Shown here: positions 1 through 9,336 of the stretch, piece after piece | Numbering within the stretch: position 1 is the stretch's first letter | Layout of the letters: each line of letters starts with the position of its first letter | Assembly: GCA_015852425.1 (NCBI GenBank) | Contig: JAAAIG010000023.1 | Location: forward strand, 8,503 to 33,687 | Length of the DNA stretch: 25,185 bases | Source: Gryganskiella cystojenkinii | Taxonomy: Eukaryota > Mortierellomycota > Mortierellomycetes > Mortierellales > Mortierellaceae | Direction of reading: 5' to 3' | Position numbers and translations under genes: made by a program | Notes under the pieces: generated by a model | Database searches by the model: none | What the model saw: only the letters and a program-made list of their open reading frames with translations | Told to the model about the DNA's origin: nothing

Positions 1-527
1 AAAAAACCAGTATTGTACTGGTATCAGGACAACATTGTTTATCAGATCGCAACCTGAGCTTGGTCGTCGTGAATTAAACAGATCAGGGCGGTCATTCAAG
101 CTTTCAGAGCCAACGTGAGGGGTGAAGGGATGGGCCGAGATTTAGACGGGTAGGAAAGCGACGATCCATCGTCTATTTCAGATCAGAACTGATGGAGGAT
201 AGTTGGAAGGGATCGTATGATATTGACTTTGACCACCAAGTGTCCAACTGCTATTGGGGCACGTCAGTGGGTTTCTCGAGAACTTTTTTTGCAGCAAAGC
301 TAAGTAGGATTTCCCTATTGTTTTTGCCTTGTTTGGGGTTTCTGCTCTGAAATAGTTCACCAAGGTTTTCTATTTTTTGTTTGTGAAGTGGAGTGACCAG
401 GACTCCACTGGAGAGGTCCGAACCTTTTTTTATAGTGCGTCCGTGGGCGAAATTTCTCCTTCTCAACACTTTTTGAGTGACTCGAATCACCTCAGAGAAA
501 TAAAATAATGAGCAAGCTGAGCAACCC

Positions 528-690
528 AAAAAAAAAAAAAAAAAAAAAAAATTGGGGAAAAACAAAAATTTTTTTTTTACCAAAAAAAAAAAATTTTTTT
601 TTTTAAAAAAAAAAAAAAAAAAGTTGAGAGAGACGGAACATTTTTTGGTCACCCAACAAACCAAGTTTTTTTTTTTAAAAAAAAAGACTC
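528..690. repeat. Alternating poly(A)/poly(T) low-complexity block
   Basis: Runs of about ten to more than twenty A or T alternate here with only short interruptions. The block is partly self-complementary because A-runs abut T-runs. Similar but shorter A-runs recur at about 843-852. This could be a nucleosome-excluding upstream element, or sequencing/assembly noise in homopolymers. The sequence alone does not decide. Confidence 0.75.
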
Positions 691-811
691 CTTGTTTTCC
701 ATCAGGACAGTCCGCGGTAGGCTGTCTGTATGTCGAGAGAAAGCCCCGTCTCCTCGCATTTTTTTTTCCTTCTTTCAAACAAAAAACTGGCATGATCACT
801 TTCTCTCCCAA

Positions 812-816
812 CCAAT
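812..816 (+). promoter_or_regulatory. CCAAT box upstream of the small mitochondrial protein gene
   Basis: A CCAAT pentamer on the plus strand lies about 470 bases before the start codon at 1282 and about 270 bases before the TATA-like element at 1086. CCAAT boxes bind the HAP/NF-Y complex, which in fungi often controls mitochondrial genes. That role here is inference from position and motif only. Confidence 0.3.
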
Positions 817-1085
817 GAGCAACACGGCCTGCCCACACGCCTTAAAAAAAAAAGTTGGGAGACGCCCCAAATCTCAACGGTCTCATTTCCTGGAAGATAG
901 AGATGTTCTGTGCAATGCAAAGCAACAAAGCTGAGCCAAGAAAATAAAAAAAAGGACAAACAGAAAGACCGGACAGTGAGGTGATCGGGAAAGACCATCA
1001 TCAATACGTCCTCCATACAACGCGCAGACTGACACACACCAGAGACTTTTGTTCCAACCCAAACCCAATCTCTCCTCGTTTTCCT

Positions 1086-1093
1086 TATAAAAG
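1086..1093 (+). promoter_or_regulatory. TATA box, core promoter of the gene at 1282
   Basis: The octamer TATAAAAG matches the eukaryotic TATA consensus. It is followed by a strongly pyrimidine-rich tract (about 1104-1145), a common layout around fungal transcription starts. The start codon follows about 190 bases downstream, leaving room for a 5' leader of about 100-150 bases. Confidence 0.55.
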
Positions 1094-1281
1094 TTCAAAA
1101 ACTCCTTCCTCCTTTTTCTTTTTCTTCTCTTCGTACTACCGTCTTCCCACAACTCTCTTCGCAAGAAAACCAAACCTCACACACACACTCTCTCTCTTCA
1201 AAAAACCCTCCCAGCTTTGTTAAGACAACAGCTGCCTACTTGCTAAATCTATCATCAACAACAACAAGAACAACCACAACA

Positions 1282-2231
1282 ATGTCGACCGTTATCCGCT
1301 CAGTTGTTTCCAGAGGCCTTCCCCGTGTCTCCATGGCCCGTATCCCTGTCGTCGCCTTTGTCAACTCTCATCCCTCGGCTTACTCTTCAAGTGCCTGGTC
1401 TGAGTCGGCCAAGAAGTCTGCCGAACAACTCGAGCAATCTGCTCGCGACGTAAGTTACCCACACTCACTTACAGATATGACCAATCTTCGAAGAAGTGTA
1501 GGGAGTGGGTAGTGGACGGAGGTGACTACTTTCCTTTCAGATCTTTTGTCGCCGTGAGAGCGAAGAAAGACGGCGACAAAAACGAAAGTACGATTGTTTC
1601 CCCTCGTTTCTGGATGGCACCGTTTCCACAATGTGGAACTCAAAACGCATCAATTGGATCCACTTGACAGGGAAGGAGTGTTGGAAATATTGCCAAAACA
1701 AACACAGGAAAGCTCAGGGATCGAAGCATGTGTTCTGCCCTGTCGGGTTGACTCGCTCGCGTTATGTCCCTTCCTCCCCCCTTTTTTTTCCTGTTTCTTT
1801 TCCTGTCCTTTTTGCATTGCATTGCAGAAAAAGAAGGCGTGCACTGAGTTCTCTTCGACCATTCCCATCCCACTGAGTGCAGTGACCCGGACCCACGATT
1901 TTTTTTTCTCCTTCGTCTTAGTGAAGCACTCTCTGTTCACAGTTACACACACCAAACACACGGCCAAAAAACATAACAGACATAAAAAAATCCAGTTTTT
2001 TTTGTTGTCATTCTTCTGTCACCGTTCAATTGTTTGCTGACCAAATTCTCTTCTTTCCTATCTCCCTTATTCTATCAGCTTGAGAAATCATCAGCTTCAA
2101 CCAACCTGAGTCAGTACGCTTCCGATGCCATCCGCATGGTCGAGTCCCAGAGTGCCCTGAAGCAGGACAAGGCCACGATTCATACCTATCGCGATGTCGA
2201 TCATGGCGAAGCTCGCTTCATCAAGCACTAA
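1282..2231 (+). CDS. Small probable mitochondrial protein, unknown function (2 exons)
   Basis: Exon 1 is 1282-1449 and exon 2 is 2079-2231. They are joined by a 629-base intron with donor GTAAGT at 1450, acceptor CAG ending at 2078 and a CTGAC branch-like sequence about 40 bases upstream of the acceptor. The predicted protein is 106 residues. Its first 30 or so residues contain several Arg, many Ser and Val, and no acidic residue (MSTVIRSVVSRGLPRVSMAR), which fits a cleavable mitochondrial presequence. The rest is Ser/Ala/Gln-rich and probably helical, with a conserved-looking charged end (YRDVDHGEARFIKH). I do not recognise the family. The start at 1282 is preferred over the in-frame upstream codon at 1240 because it has an ACAACAATG context and begins the presequence. 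The exon junction keeps frame exactly (56 codons, then 50). Function is not assigned. Confidence 0.7.
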
Positions 2232-2851
2232 GCACCTGGCTAGTCTTCTCTTGTCGCGGACTGACCTCTGATACCTTTCACCCTTTGTACATATATCCTA
2301 TGAAATCCTCAAAAGAAACAAAAAAAAAAATAGCTTTTGAACACCCACTCCCTTTTTTTGTACACGTTGAATCGGCAACTAGCCACGCGTGAGCAGGACC
2401 CTTTTCAAGTCCCTTTTTTTTTTCTTTCTTCTGTTGTTTGTACCATACCAAGTGCCCCTTTCAATAAAAACACGCCACAACACCAGAACTGAAGAATGAA
2501 CCTAGGGTATCCAGCTGATCGCTGATCACTTTAATGGAGGAAGGGGAGGGGGGGTGACTTTAATTTCCATAGTAGGAAGAAATCGCTTCTCCACAAAATA
2601 AAAGAGGAAAGACAATCACAATCTCTGCCCAAGCAAAGCAATGTGGTCAGTAGCATCGAAAAAAAAGATGATGATAATGAAAGAGATGGACAGGGAACAG
2701 AAAAAGCTTCCGCTGCAAGGTCAGGAAAAATCGTCCGCCAGACCCCCTAAAACTACGCGAAAAAGAGAGGACCATGCTCAACCGTTCTTTGGTCAAAAAC
2801 CACACGGTGTGGTGAGTTCTATCCTCTTTCTTCGATTTTCCATCTTCTTCA
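2232..2851. other. Convergent 3' intergenic region
   Basis: This lies between the ends of the convergent genes 1282-2231 (+) and 2852-5617 (-). It contains a plus-strand AATAAA and several T-rich stretches. The minus-strand 3' end must also lie here, but no clear AATAAA is seen for it. No supported coding region: the frames present lack splice and start context and family resemblance. Confidence 0.5.
2463..2468 (+). terminator. Poly(A) signal for the gene ending at 2231
   Basis: AATAAA on the plus strand about 235 bases after the stop codon, preceded by T-rich sequence. It is the best poly(A) signal candidate for the small mitochondrial protein gene. Confidence 0.45.
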
Positions 2852-5617
2852 CTATCGAGTCGAGACTGCATGTGCATAAGGGTAGCTCCCTCCTTGACGA
2901 TTGCTCATGGTGATTGGTCCATGCTCTTGAATGTGTTCGTAGTCCCGTTCGTAGTCTGGACCAGCCTCTGAAGAAAGATGACCCGCAAAGTACTTTTCGT
3001 CCGTACTCTTCGAGATGTAAGGAGCATCCTCCTCGCCAGGCAAAAAGTCTTCTGGGTCGTGAAACTGCGATCGCTCATGCTGTTCTTCTTCTTCTTCTTC
3101 TTCTTCTTGTTCTTGGCGCATCAATGACGAACGACGACGACGACGACGACGTATTGAACCTGAGAAGCGATCGACACTGGCTTTCTTCGTCGACTTGCTT
3201 CTGTTTAACGACAGAAAAGGTCCTACGACCTCACCTCCCTTTTGAGCCGCCTTGTTGGCCTCCGTCATGACATTTCGGGCTGCCATGCTGATCCTCCGTT
3301 TCACCTGACGAAAGACAGTATTTGTCTTCGTCAATCGTTCGACTCGAGCCCGGAAAGAGGATGTAAACGACTGAGCGGACTCCGCGAGGCTAAACGTCGA
3401 GGTGCTGACACCACCGGTCGCGAGCGCGGCGGTAGCGGTCAGACGAGATCTGAAAGATCTGCTACGGCTGACGTTTTGCCGTTGGTCAGCGTCATTAAAA
3501 TGGTCGTCATCATAGTATTCATGACTCTGGGACATGAGCTTGTAAAAGCTGGCCTGGAATCCTTTGGTGAGACTCTGGTCACTCGTACCAAAGAGCGAGT
3601 TCTTACGGTCAGAGAGATTATAACCACTTGAGATGCCGACACCGTTACCGAGGGTATCACCCTCGTCATCGTCGTAAGGATGCCGAGTGAGCTGGCGAGC
3701 CAAGGCGTTGTAGTAAGCCTGATCATCCTCTTCATCACGACAGATGGTCGAAACAAAGCGTTCGTTCTTGTCTCTTTGCGCATTTTGATCCTGCTCTGTT
3801 TCAGTCTGTGCGTAATCACCAACGTCGTCCTTATCTTGTTCCTCATCCTCAAACTCTTGCCCGTACGGTCGTAGTTGAACATCCCGATAGGAAATAGGTG
3901 ACGAGACTTTGGACTGGACAGAAACTACGCGACTGATGGCGATGTTTTGATCATCGATATCATGGTCGTATATCGATGAGCTTTGGTGCAAGGGCGAAGT
4001 CGTCGTCGGACTTCCAAAGGATTTCAAAGAGCTCGATCGACCTGTGTACACCCAAGGACGGATCGGTGGTCGATGAATTGTACTATTATTATTGGGACGA
4101 CCGAAATCCTGTGCATATGAACGCGAGTCCTGTCTATGCAACGTCGGAGTTAGTTTCACTGTGCTCGGTCGCTCAAGGTCGAGCGGATGGATGTTGTTGC
4201 TGTTATCGTGATCGTAGTCGTTACGAGCTGTGATTGCGCTGTTGTCCTGGACATCGTGGTCCTCATGATCTAGCGCTTGCCGATCTTGATATCGATTCAA
4301 TGGATCGGATTCCTTGATCGAGGAGCGAGAATGAGGCATCCTTTGTTGGTAATGACTTTCATGGACGGTTGAGTTCGTAGCAAGGGTGACGGTGTTCCTT
4401 CGAGCACGACAGCCCGAAGCTGGAGGTGGATGATGAGCGACGGATGAATGCCGGCGATGCTGGGGTTGGTACTCGACCGGATAGTTTTTCATTGTCATGG
4501 ATCTCGTTAACGAGGTCCTCGAGTTGTACATTTCCTAGATGTGGCAAAAGGAGAGACAAGAGTTACTTTTCGTGATTCAAATTAAAGGGCTCTAGCGATT
4601 TTCGATTTTCTGATGTTTTTAGTCTATTCAGCCGCACAATACCTCCTGATGCTGCTGGTGCTCCTCCGTCTTGTGGGCTGCCAACAGTCGTGGACAGTCT
4701 TCTACAGACCAATCTGAGAAGACGCTATGACGTCTTCGAGGAAGAATCTTGATCACGACCTCTGCTTCCTTCTCCTCTTGTTGATGTCCAGATGAAGAGT
4801 CTTCCCAGTCTTGGTTTGTACCCCACTGTTGTACGCTAGGTTGGTATCCTTGAATCGTCGGACCTGAATCTTCCTGAAGGAATGGATTGTACGAGACCGA
4901 GTGCGTTCGTACGTGTTGTGTTCCTTGGACTGAGTTTGTTCTCGATACAACGACCGTGGACTCATTGGGTTTGTTGTCGTCTCGACCGAGCTCCGAGTCT
5001 CGATAGATGGCAGTCCTCTGGATCTCTTCATATCCTCCCTCGTCATTCGATCCGACTGTTGGAAAATATCGACTGTCGCCTTGACTGAGAGAAATATGTT
5101 TCTGTGACGTAGTGATAGCACATGTTGGCCTTCGATGGCGATTCCAACCGAACGGCGACTTAATGATATCCAGAGACATTCGCCGCGATCGCAAATCCTT
5201 GGAAGAGGTAGGCTTTCCTGTTGTGCCTGGATCTCTGCTGAAATGCGTATCCTTGGTGAAGTTTGTTGTGGAAGAGTGAGAGAATGAGGAGGCGTGACGG
5301 TGACGGCTCTTTTTCCTTGGATCGACGTCACTTGTCGGGGAGGACGACGGCACGTAGTCTGAGGTTGAGTTTTCGTTCCACGAGTTGGTTGTGGTTGTAT
5401 AAGCAAATGGGGTTGTGTTGGGCGAGGACTGTTGAAAGGGGCGGGTTTTGAGAAGAAAGGGCGAAGGGGTATGATCATCGACCGAATTCAGGAACGGATT
5501 TGTGGTAGTGACCATGAGTCGAGTGGTGCTGTTGGTCGATGCGGGAGTATAGTTGGATCGCATACTAGAACGGTGTTGCAGAGGGTGGACGGTGTTTCTT
5601 CTTGCGAGTGTCGACAT
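2852..5617 (-). CDS. Large disordered protein with many PKA-type sites and NPF motifs, unknown function (2 exons)
   Basis: Exon 1 runs 5617-4643 and exon 2 runs 4534-2852. The 108-base intron (4535-4642) has donor GTATTG and acceptor CTAG and keeps frame. The predicted protein is 885 residues with no catalytic domain I recognise. It is Ser/Asp/Arg/His-rich and mostly disordered in appearance. Visible elements are eight RRx[S/T] sites (T9, S148, T165, S298, S355, T373, S741, S795), with RRNTV occurring twice; two NPF tripeptides (N40-F42 and N244-F246), the EH-domain ligand motif; acidic stretches at about 550-620; a basic, probably helical segment at about 718-760; and an Arg7 run followed by a Glu8 run near 787-809. 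The Arg, Glu and Asp runs arise from trinucleotide microsatellites. The start at 5617 is the first ATG of the open frame. The gene is divergent from the Sfp1-like gene at 6325. A scaffold or adaptor under cAMP/PKA control is inference only. Confidence 0.75.
3081..3152. repeat. Trinucleotide microsatellites inside the coding region
   Basis: A TTC-type run (minus strand GAA, giving the Glu8 tract) and an ACG-type run (minus strand CGT, giving the Arg7 tract) lie close together. Both are in frame with the unknown 885-residue protein and are candidates for length polymorphism between strains. Confidence 0.7.
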
Positions 5618-6324
5618 GCTTTTAAAATTGATATTATGTGGTTAGTATTCATAAATAGTTGTGTGGTATCCAAAGAGTGGTGGGGGCAAAAAAAGAGAAA
5701 GAAAGAACTGGAGGAAACTGTTCAAAGAATCAAAAGTAAGAAAGGAAGAGAAAAGAGAGTGTGGAGAAACGTTATGTTCTCGTCATGCACGATGGTCGTT
5801 AGGTTTTTATTTTCATCGGTTGATCTCTATGCGACCTAGAACAATAAACGTCCTTGATGAGAAGAACAGAGTAAAAGGAAAAGAAAGAGAGAAGGAGAAA
5901 GGAGAAAGGATCTTTCTTTGTTTCCGACTTGTTCAAAGGTTACCAGGAAGGATGGGAACGCGTCTCACAAACGAAACACACAAAACAAGAGAAAAAGCTC
6001 ACAGAAATCTCGAATTGTCGATCTCGTCACATGACCTCATTCTCAGAATAAGAATAAAATAGTCGGACTTTTTATCGCGAGAGCAACTCCGCCTTTCTGT
6101 GAGTGGTGTCTCTCTCTGTCTGAGTGTCTTTTTTTTTCTTTTTTTTCTTGGTAGCACTGCTGTGTGATACGTGTGCAGTATCGCATCTCTTTTTTTCCCT
6201 CCGGTTTCTTTTGCATTTCCCATTATCGTTTCTTCTTCTCCACGCTCATTTTCTTTGTTCTCATTTCTCTCCACGTAATATCCCTCTGATAATCGATCCC
6301 TAGAGCAAGAAAACGACTACAACC
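5618..6324. promoter_or_regulatory. Shared divergent promoter region
   Basis: About 0.7 kb separates the start codons of the minus-strand 885-residue protein gene (5617) and the plus-strand zinc-finger gene (6325), so it must hold both promoters. The left two thirds is A/G-rich on the plus strand, that is, pyrimidine-rich reading toward 5617. The right part (about 6100-6270) is pyrimidine-rich on the plus strand. This matches CT-rich leaders for both genes. No clear TATA box was identified and no coding region is supported. Confidence 0.5.
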
Positions 6325-9037
6325 ATGCCAGCAACCATCCCAACGCCGAGCATCAACATCTCGGCGTCGAATACTTCCTTGAATTCTTCCTCCTCCACGC
6401 CGTCGTCTTCTATTTCGTCCTCAACAACCCTGGCTCATTCCACCCATCAGACTCCGCTCTCGACATCCTCTGCAGCCTCGTCTCCGTTCAATCCCGGAAC
6501 CCTGGCTGCAGCTGCAGCCCTCCGAAGACCCTCACTTGTACTCTCTGTCGGTTCATTTCATTCGGCCCAGCTCAGGAGACCCTCATTCTTTGCTCCGTTT
6601 CCCTATGGACAGTCCCCGCAGCAGTCCGAGTATGTATTTCCTTTGATGTTTGTCGATCCCCCTCTCAAAAATACCGGGCGTGTCGTCTGGGTCTCTCGCG
6701 GGTTGTCTCGTCTCGGGGTCTTATTGGTTTTTGGTTTTTTTTGATGACGATTCCCATTGAAGGACTACGCACCTTACGTTTTCCTATTCTTCGAGAGGAT
6801 TTGTCAGCCAGCACCTTTGCTCGGTTGTTGTTTATTGCCATGTGGGACAGGGTGGGACAGGGGGGACGAAGGGGACGATACAAAAGCCATGCTTTATTAT
6901 TTGTGAGAAGTTTATCCTGCCCTGAACCACCTGCTCACTTTCTAACCTTGTTCGCTCAATCATTTGCTTTGCTCTCTTTGTGTCCTTTTTTCCCATGCAA
7001 CAAAACAGCCTTGCAATCCACGACTTTAGTTCCTCACCCAGACGAGGCGATGTTTATCAGCGAGATCTCGAGGACAACTATTGTAAAAACTTTTCTTGCT
7101 GTGGTCTGACCCTGGGCGATCTTCATGCACTCCTGCAGCACTACGAGGAGGCTCACGTGCGATTCGAAGAAGACGATGATAATGGCCACCCTGTGCCAGC
7201 AGGATTCACCGACGAGGAAGGATGGTCTACTGCCACGACCGAGACCACTACAAACATGAATGGATCAAGTCGGCAGCTCAGCAACAACGGCTTTCATAGC
7301 AATAATAACAATTCTCATAACCCACTCAAGGTCGGAACCTCGTCATCAGCAACAGCAGCAGCAGCCGCAACCGCAGCTACACTCACAGCCAGTCATCATC
7401 AGCAGCAGCAAAAGCAACAACAGCAGCAGCAACAACAACAGCATACCCCTCTTTCACTCTTGAACGCGAGCAAGAAAAAGAACAACAGCAACAATGGCGC
7501 TGCGGGAGTCACCATGTCAGATCTCTACTCGGACGATGTCTCTGGATTCTCGTCCCATGATGATGCCATCTCGGCTTTCCCTAACTCGATCCTCCGAACT
7601 GCAGCCCAGCAAGAGTTTTCAAACTTGGCTGCAGGCAACAAAAAGAGAGACCTCTCGGCTTATTCGACTTCCTATGATACCCACAGTCCCATGTCGAAAA
7701 AGTTTTCGAGTCTCGTCACGTTGACACCTCCAGCTGTCGTTCACGGAGGACCAGCGTCGTCCTCGACGATAACTTCCGCCACATCCAACTCGACCTTAGC
7801 AACAACCGCGGCGAAAAAGAGCGGTCTTCCAGGAAACATTGCACTGCCTCCAACATCTTCTGGCAAGGAATCATCCCAAGTAGGAGCCTATGCCAGTACT
7901 GGCACCACGTCATCAACAACCAAGGCTCAAGCTCAGGATGAGGTCGTGAATACCGTGACGGGCTATCTGGAGCATGCGATCCAACAAGGCATGTTGCAAA
8001 ACTGTGGCGAAGTCGGCTCGCCACAGTACATCAAAGCCGCCGAAGAACTGATCCGGAAACGAGAAGAGATCATGAGCATTATGGAGAGTATCGGAAAACC
8101 CGGATCCTCTGGAGCTGACAAGCCCTACCGTTGTATGGTTGATGGATGTGACAAGGCTTACAAGAACCCGAACGGACTCAAGTACCATAACCAACACGGT
8201 CATAGTACCACACCTGGTGCCATGACCGACGAGGACAAGTTGAGCGCGAAGCCGTACCGGTGCACGTTCTTGGAGTGTGGCAAGTGTTACAAGAACTTGA
8301 ACGGGCTCAAGTACCATATCGAACACTCGCATCCGAACCTGGCCGCGGCGTTGCATGCAAACATTCCCGGGTTGGCGACCTTGGAGGGTGGTAACGTGAG
8401 TCAGGCGGCCATGGCAGCAGCAGCAGCAATCGCGGCGGTCAAGAACGATCCCAACATGATGGCGGCCGCAGCTGCGATCATGGCCTCGGCCTCCAACAGC
8501 ACCAACGCGACTCAAAGACACTCGCCTCCAACGGATCATACACCGGATTCGAGTCCCAACTCCAGTCCTATCCTGTCAGCCGCCAAATCACCCCTTAACG
8601 CCAACACCGCCAACATCAACATGAGCAATTTGACAGCTTATCGTGGAGGTGATGGAAACGTCTTTTCAACAGATGTGACACCGATGACATCCCCAGTCCT
8701 CAGTCGGGCTACCTTGCCCGGATTAATTCCACACCCACTTTCGATTCAGACTGGAACTCAATCTCTGATGGGCGGATTGGCAGGAATGATGACGCCTGGC
8801 CAACTCTCACCCACCATGACGTCTGCTCAACCTCGGTCTCCAACCAGTATCTCTCAGGTGTCGACCTTGACGGCGGCTTTGGCTGCCGTCTCGGTGGAGC
8901 AACAACGGCAGCAGCAGCAGCAGCAGTTCCAACAGCAGCAACAGCAATTACAGCAATTACAGCAGTTGCAGCAGCTGCAGCAACAGTTACATCTCCAACA
9001 ACAACATCAACAACAGCAGCGATCGCAACCCATGTAA
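6325..9037 (+). CDS. SFP1: Sfp1/JAZF1-type C2H2 zinc-finger transcription factor (2 exons)
   Basis: Exon 1 is 6325-6629 and exon 2 is 7009-9037. The 379-base intron (donor GTATGT, acceptor ACAG) splits a GAC codon. The protein is 777 residues. An N-terminal region has two RRPS motifs (S70, S87) and a finger-like C127-x4-C132-x13-H146-x4-H151. The C-terminal half has a pair of diagnostic fingers, C477-x4-C482-x12-H495-x4-H500 and C520-x4-C525-x12-H538-x4-H543, both with the YKN-NGLKYH signature of yeast Sfp1 and animal JAZF1. Poly-Gln lies at about residues 230-245 and at the C-terminus. In yeast, Sfp1 couples TORC1 and PKA signalling to ribosome-biogenesis genes and cell size and acts in the nucleus. 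Family membership is solid; the same regulon here is inference. An orthologue of JAZF1 function rather than Sfp1 function cannot be excluded. Confidence 0.88.
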
Positions 9038-9336
9038 ACACCTTTCTTTTTCTCCTTTGTTCATTCTCCTCCTTCCTCTCTCAACCACTGTGCTTGTATC
9101 ATTTTGAAAAATAAACCCCTCCACTCTTGCTATTCTTTTTCGGCATCTTTTTTGCATTTGTCTTTCCCTCCCCTTTGCGTATTGTTCACTTTTTCTCTTG
9201 CATTTTCTTCATTCACCCCACCCCTTTCAACAATATTCCCCAACCAATCTTTCAAATAAAATGTCATCCCAAAATTATCAAAATGAGGCGTCTTATTTTT
9301 GGATTTGTTATTAGAGCGAACAACAAAAAACAATAA
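9038..9336. other. Convergent 3' region with two plus-strand poly(A) signals
   Basis: This 299-base stretch separates the stop codons of the zinc-finger gene (+) and the tandem PH gene (-). AATAAA occurs on the plus strand at 9110-9115 and again at 9255-9260. The first is 73 bases after the stop and is the better candidate. No coding region is supported. Confidence 0.5.
9110..9115 (+). terminator. Poly(A) signal for the zinc-finger gene
   Basis: AATAAA 73 bases downstream of the stop codon at 9035-9037, in a T-rich context. A second copy at 9255-9260 could serve as an alternative. Confidence 0.5.

Larger units (their letters stand above)
1..1281. other. Upstream region without a supported gene
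   Basis: No coding region is convincing here. The open frames present are driven by A and T homopolymers and give Lys/Phe-rich translations. The stretch holds a small perfect inverted repeat (CCAGTA / TACTGG, 7-12 and 16-21), a block of alternating long poly(A) and poly(T) runs at about 528-690, and the promoter elements of the gene starting at 1282, which are listed separately. Confidence 0.6.

Noticed and set aside
251..838. Minus-strand open frame of 195 codons overlapping the homopolymer block
   Set aside because: Its translation is dominated by Phe and Lys runs produced by poly(A)/poly(T) tracts. It has no family resemblance and no promoter context.
3242..3882. Antisense open frames inside the 885-residue protein gene
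   Set aside because: They are shadows of the biased codon and residue composition of the minus-strand gene. None has a family resemblance or splice context.
6325..6744. Reading the zinc-finger gene's first exon through to the stop at 6744 as a separate 139-residue protein
   Set aside because: The GTATGT donor at 6630 and the ACAG acceptor at 7008 rebuild a continuous frame into the zinc-finger exon, and residues after 6630 lose the Ser/Ala/Pro composition.
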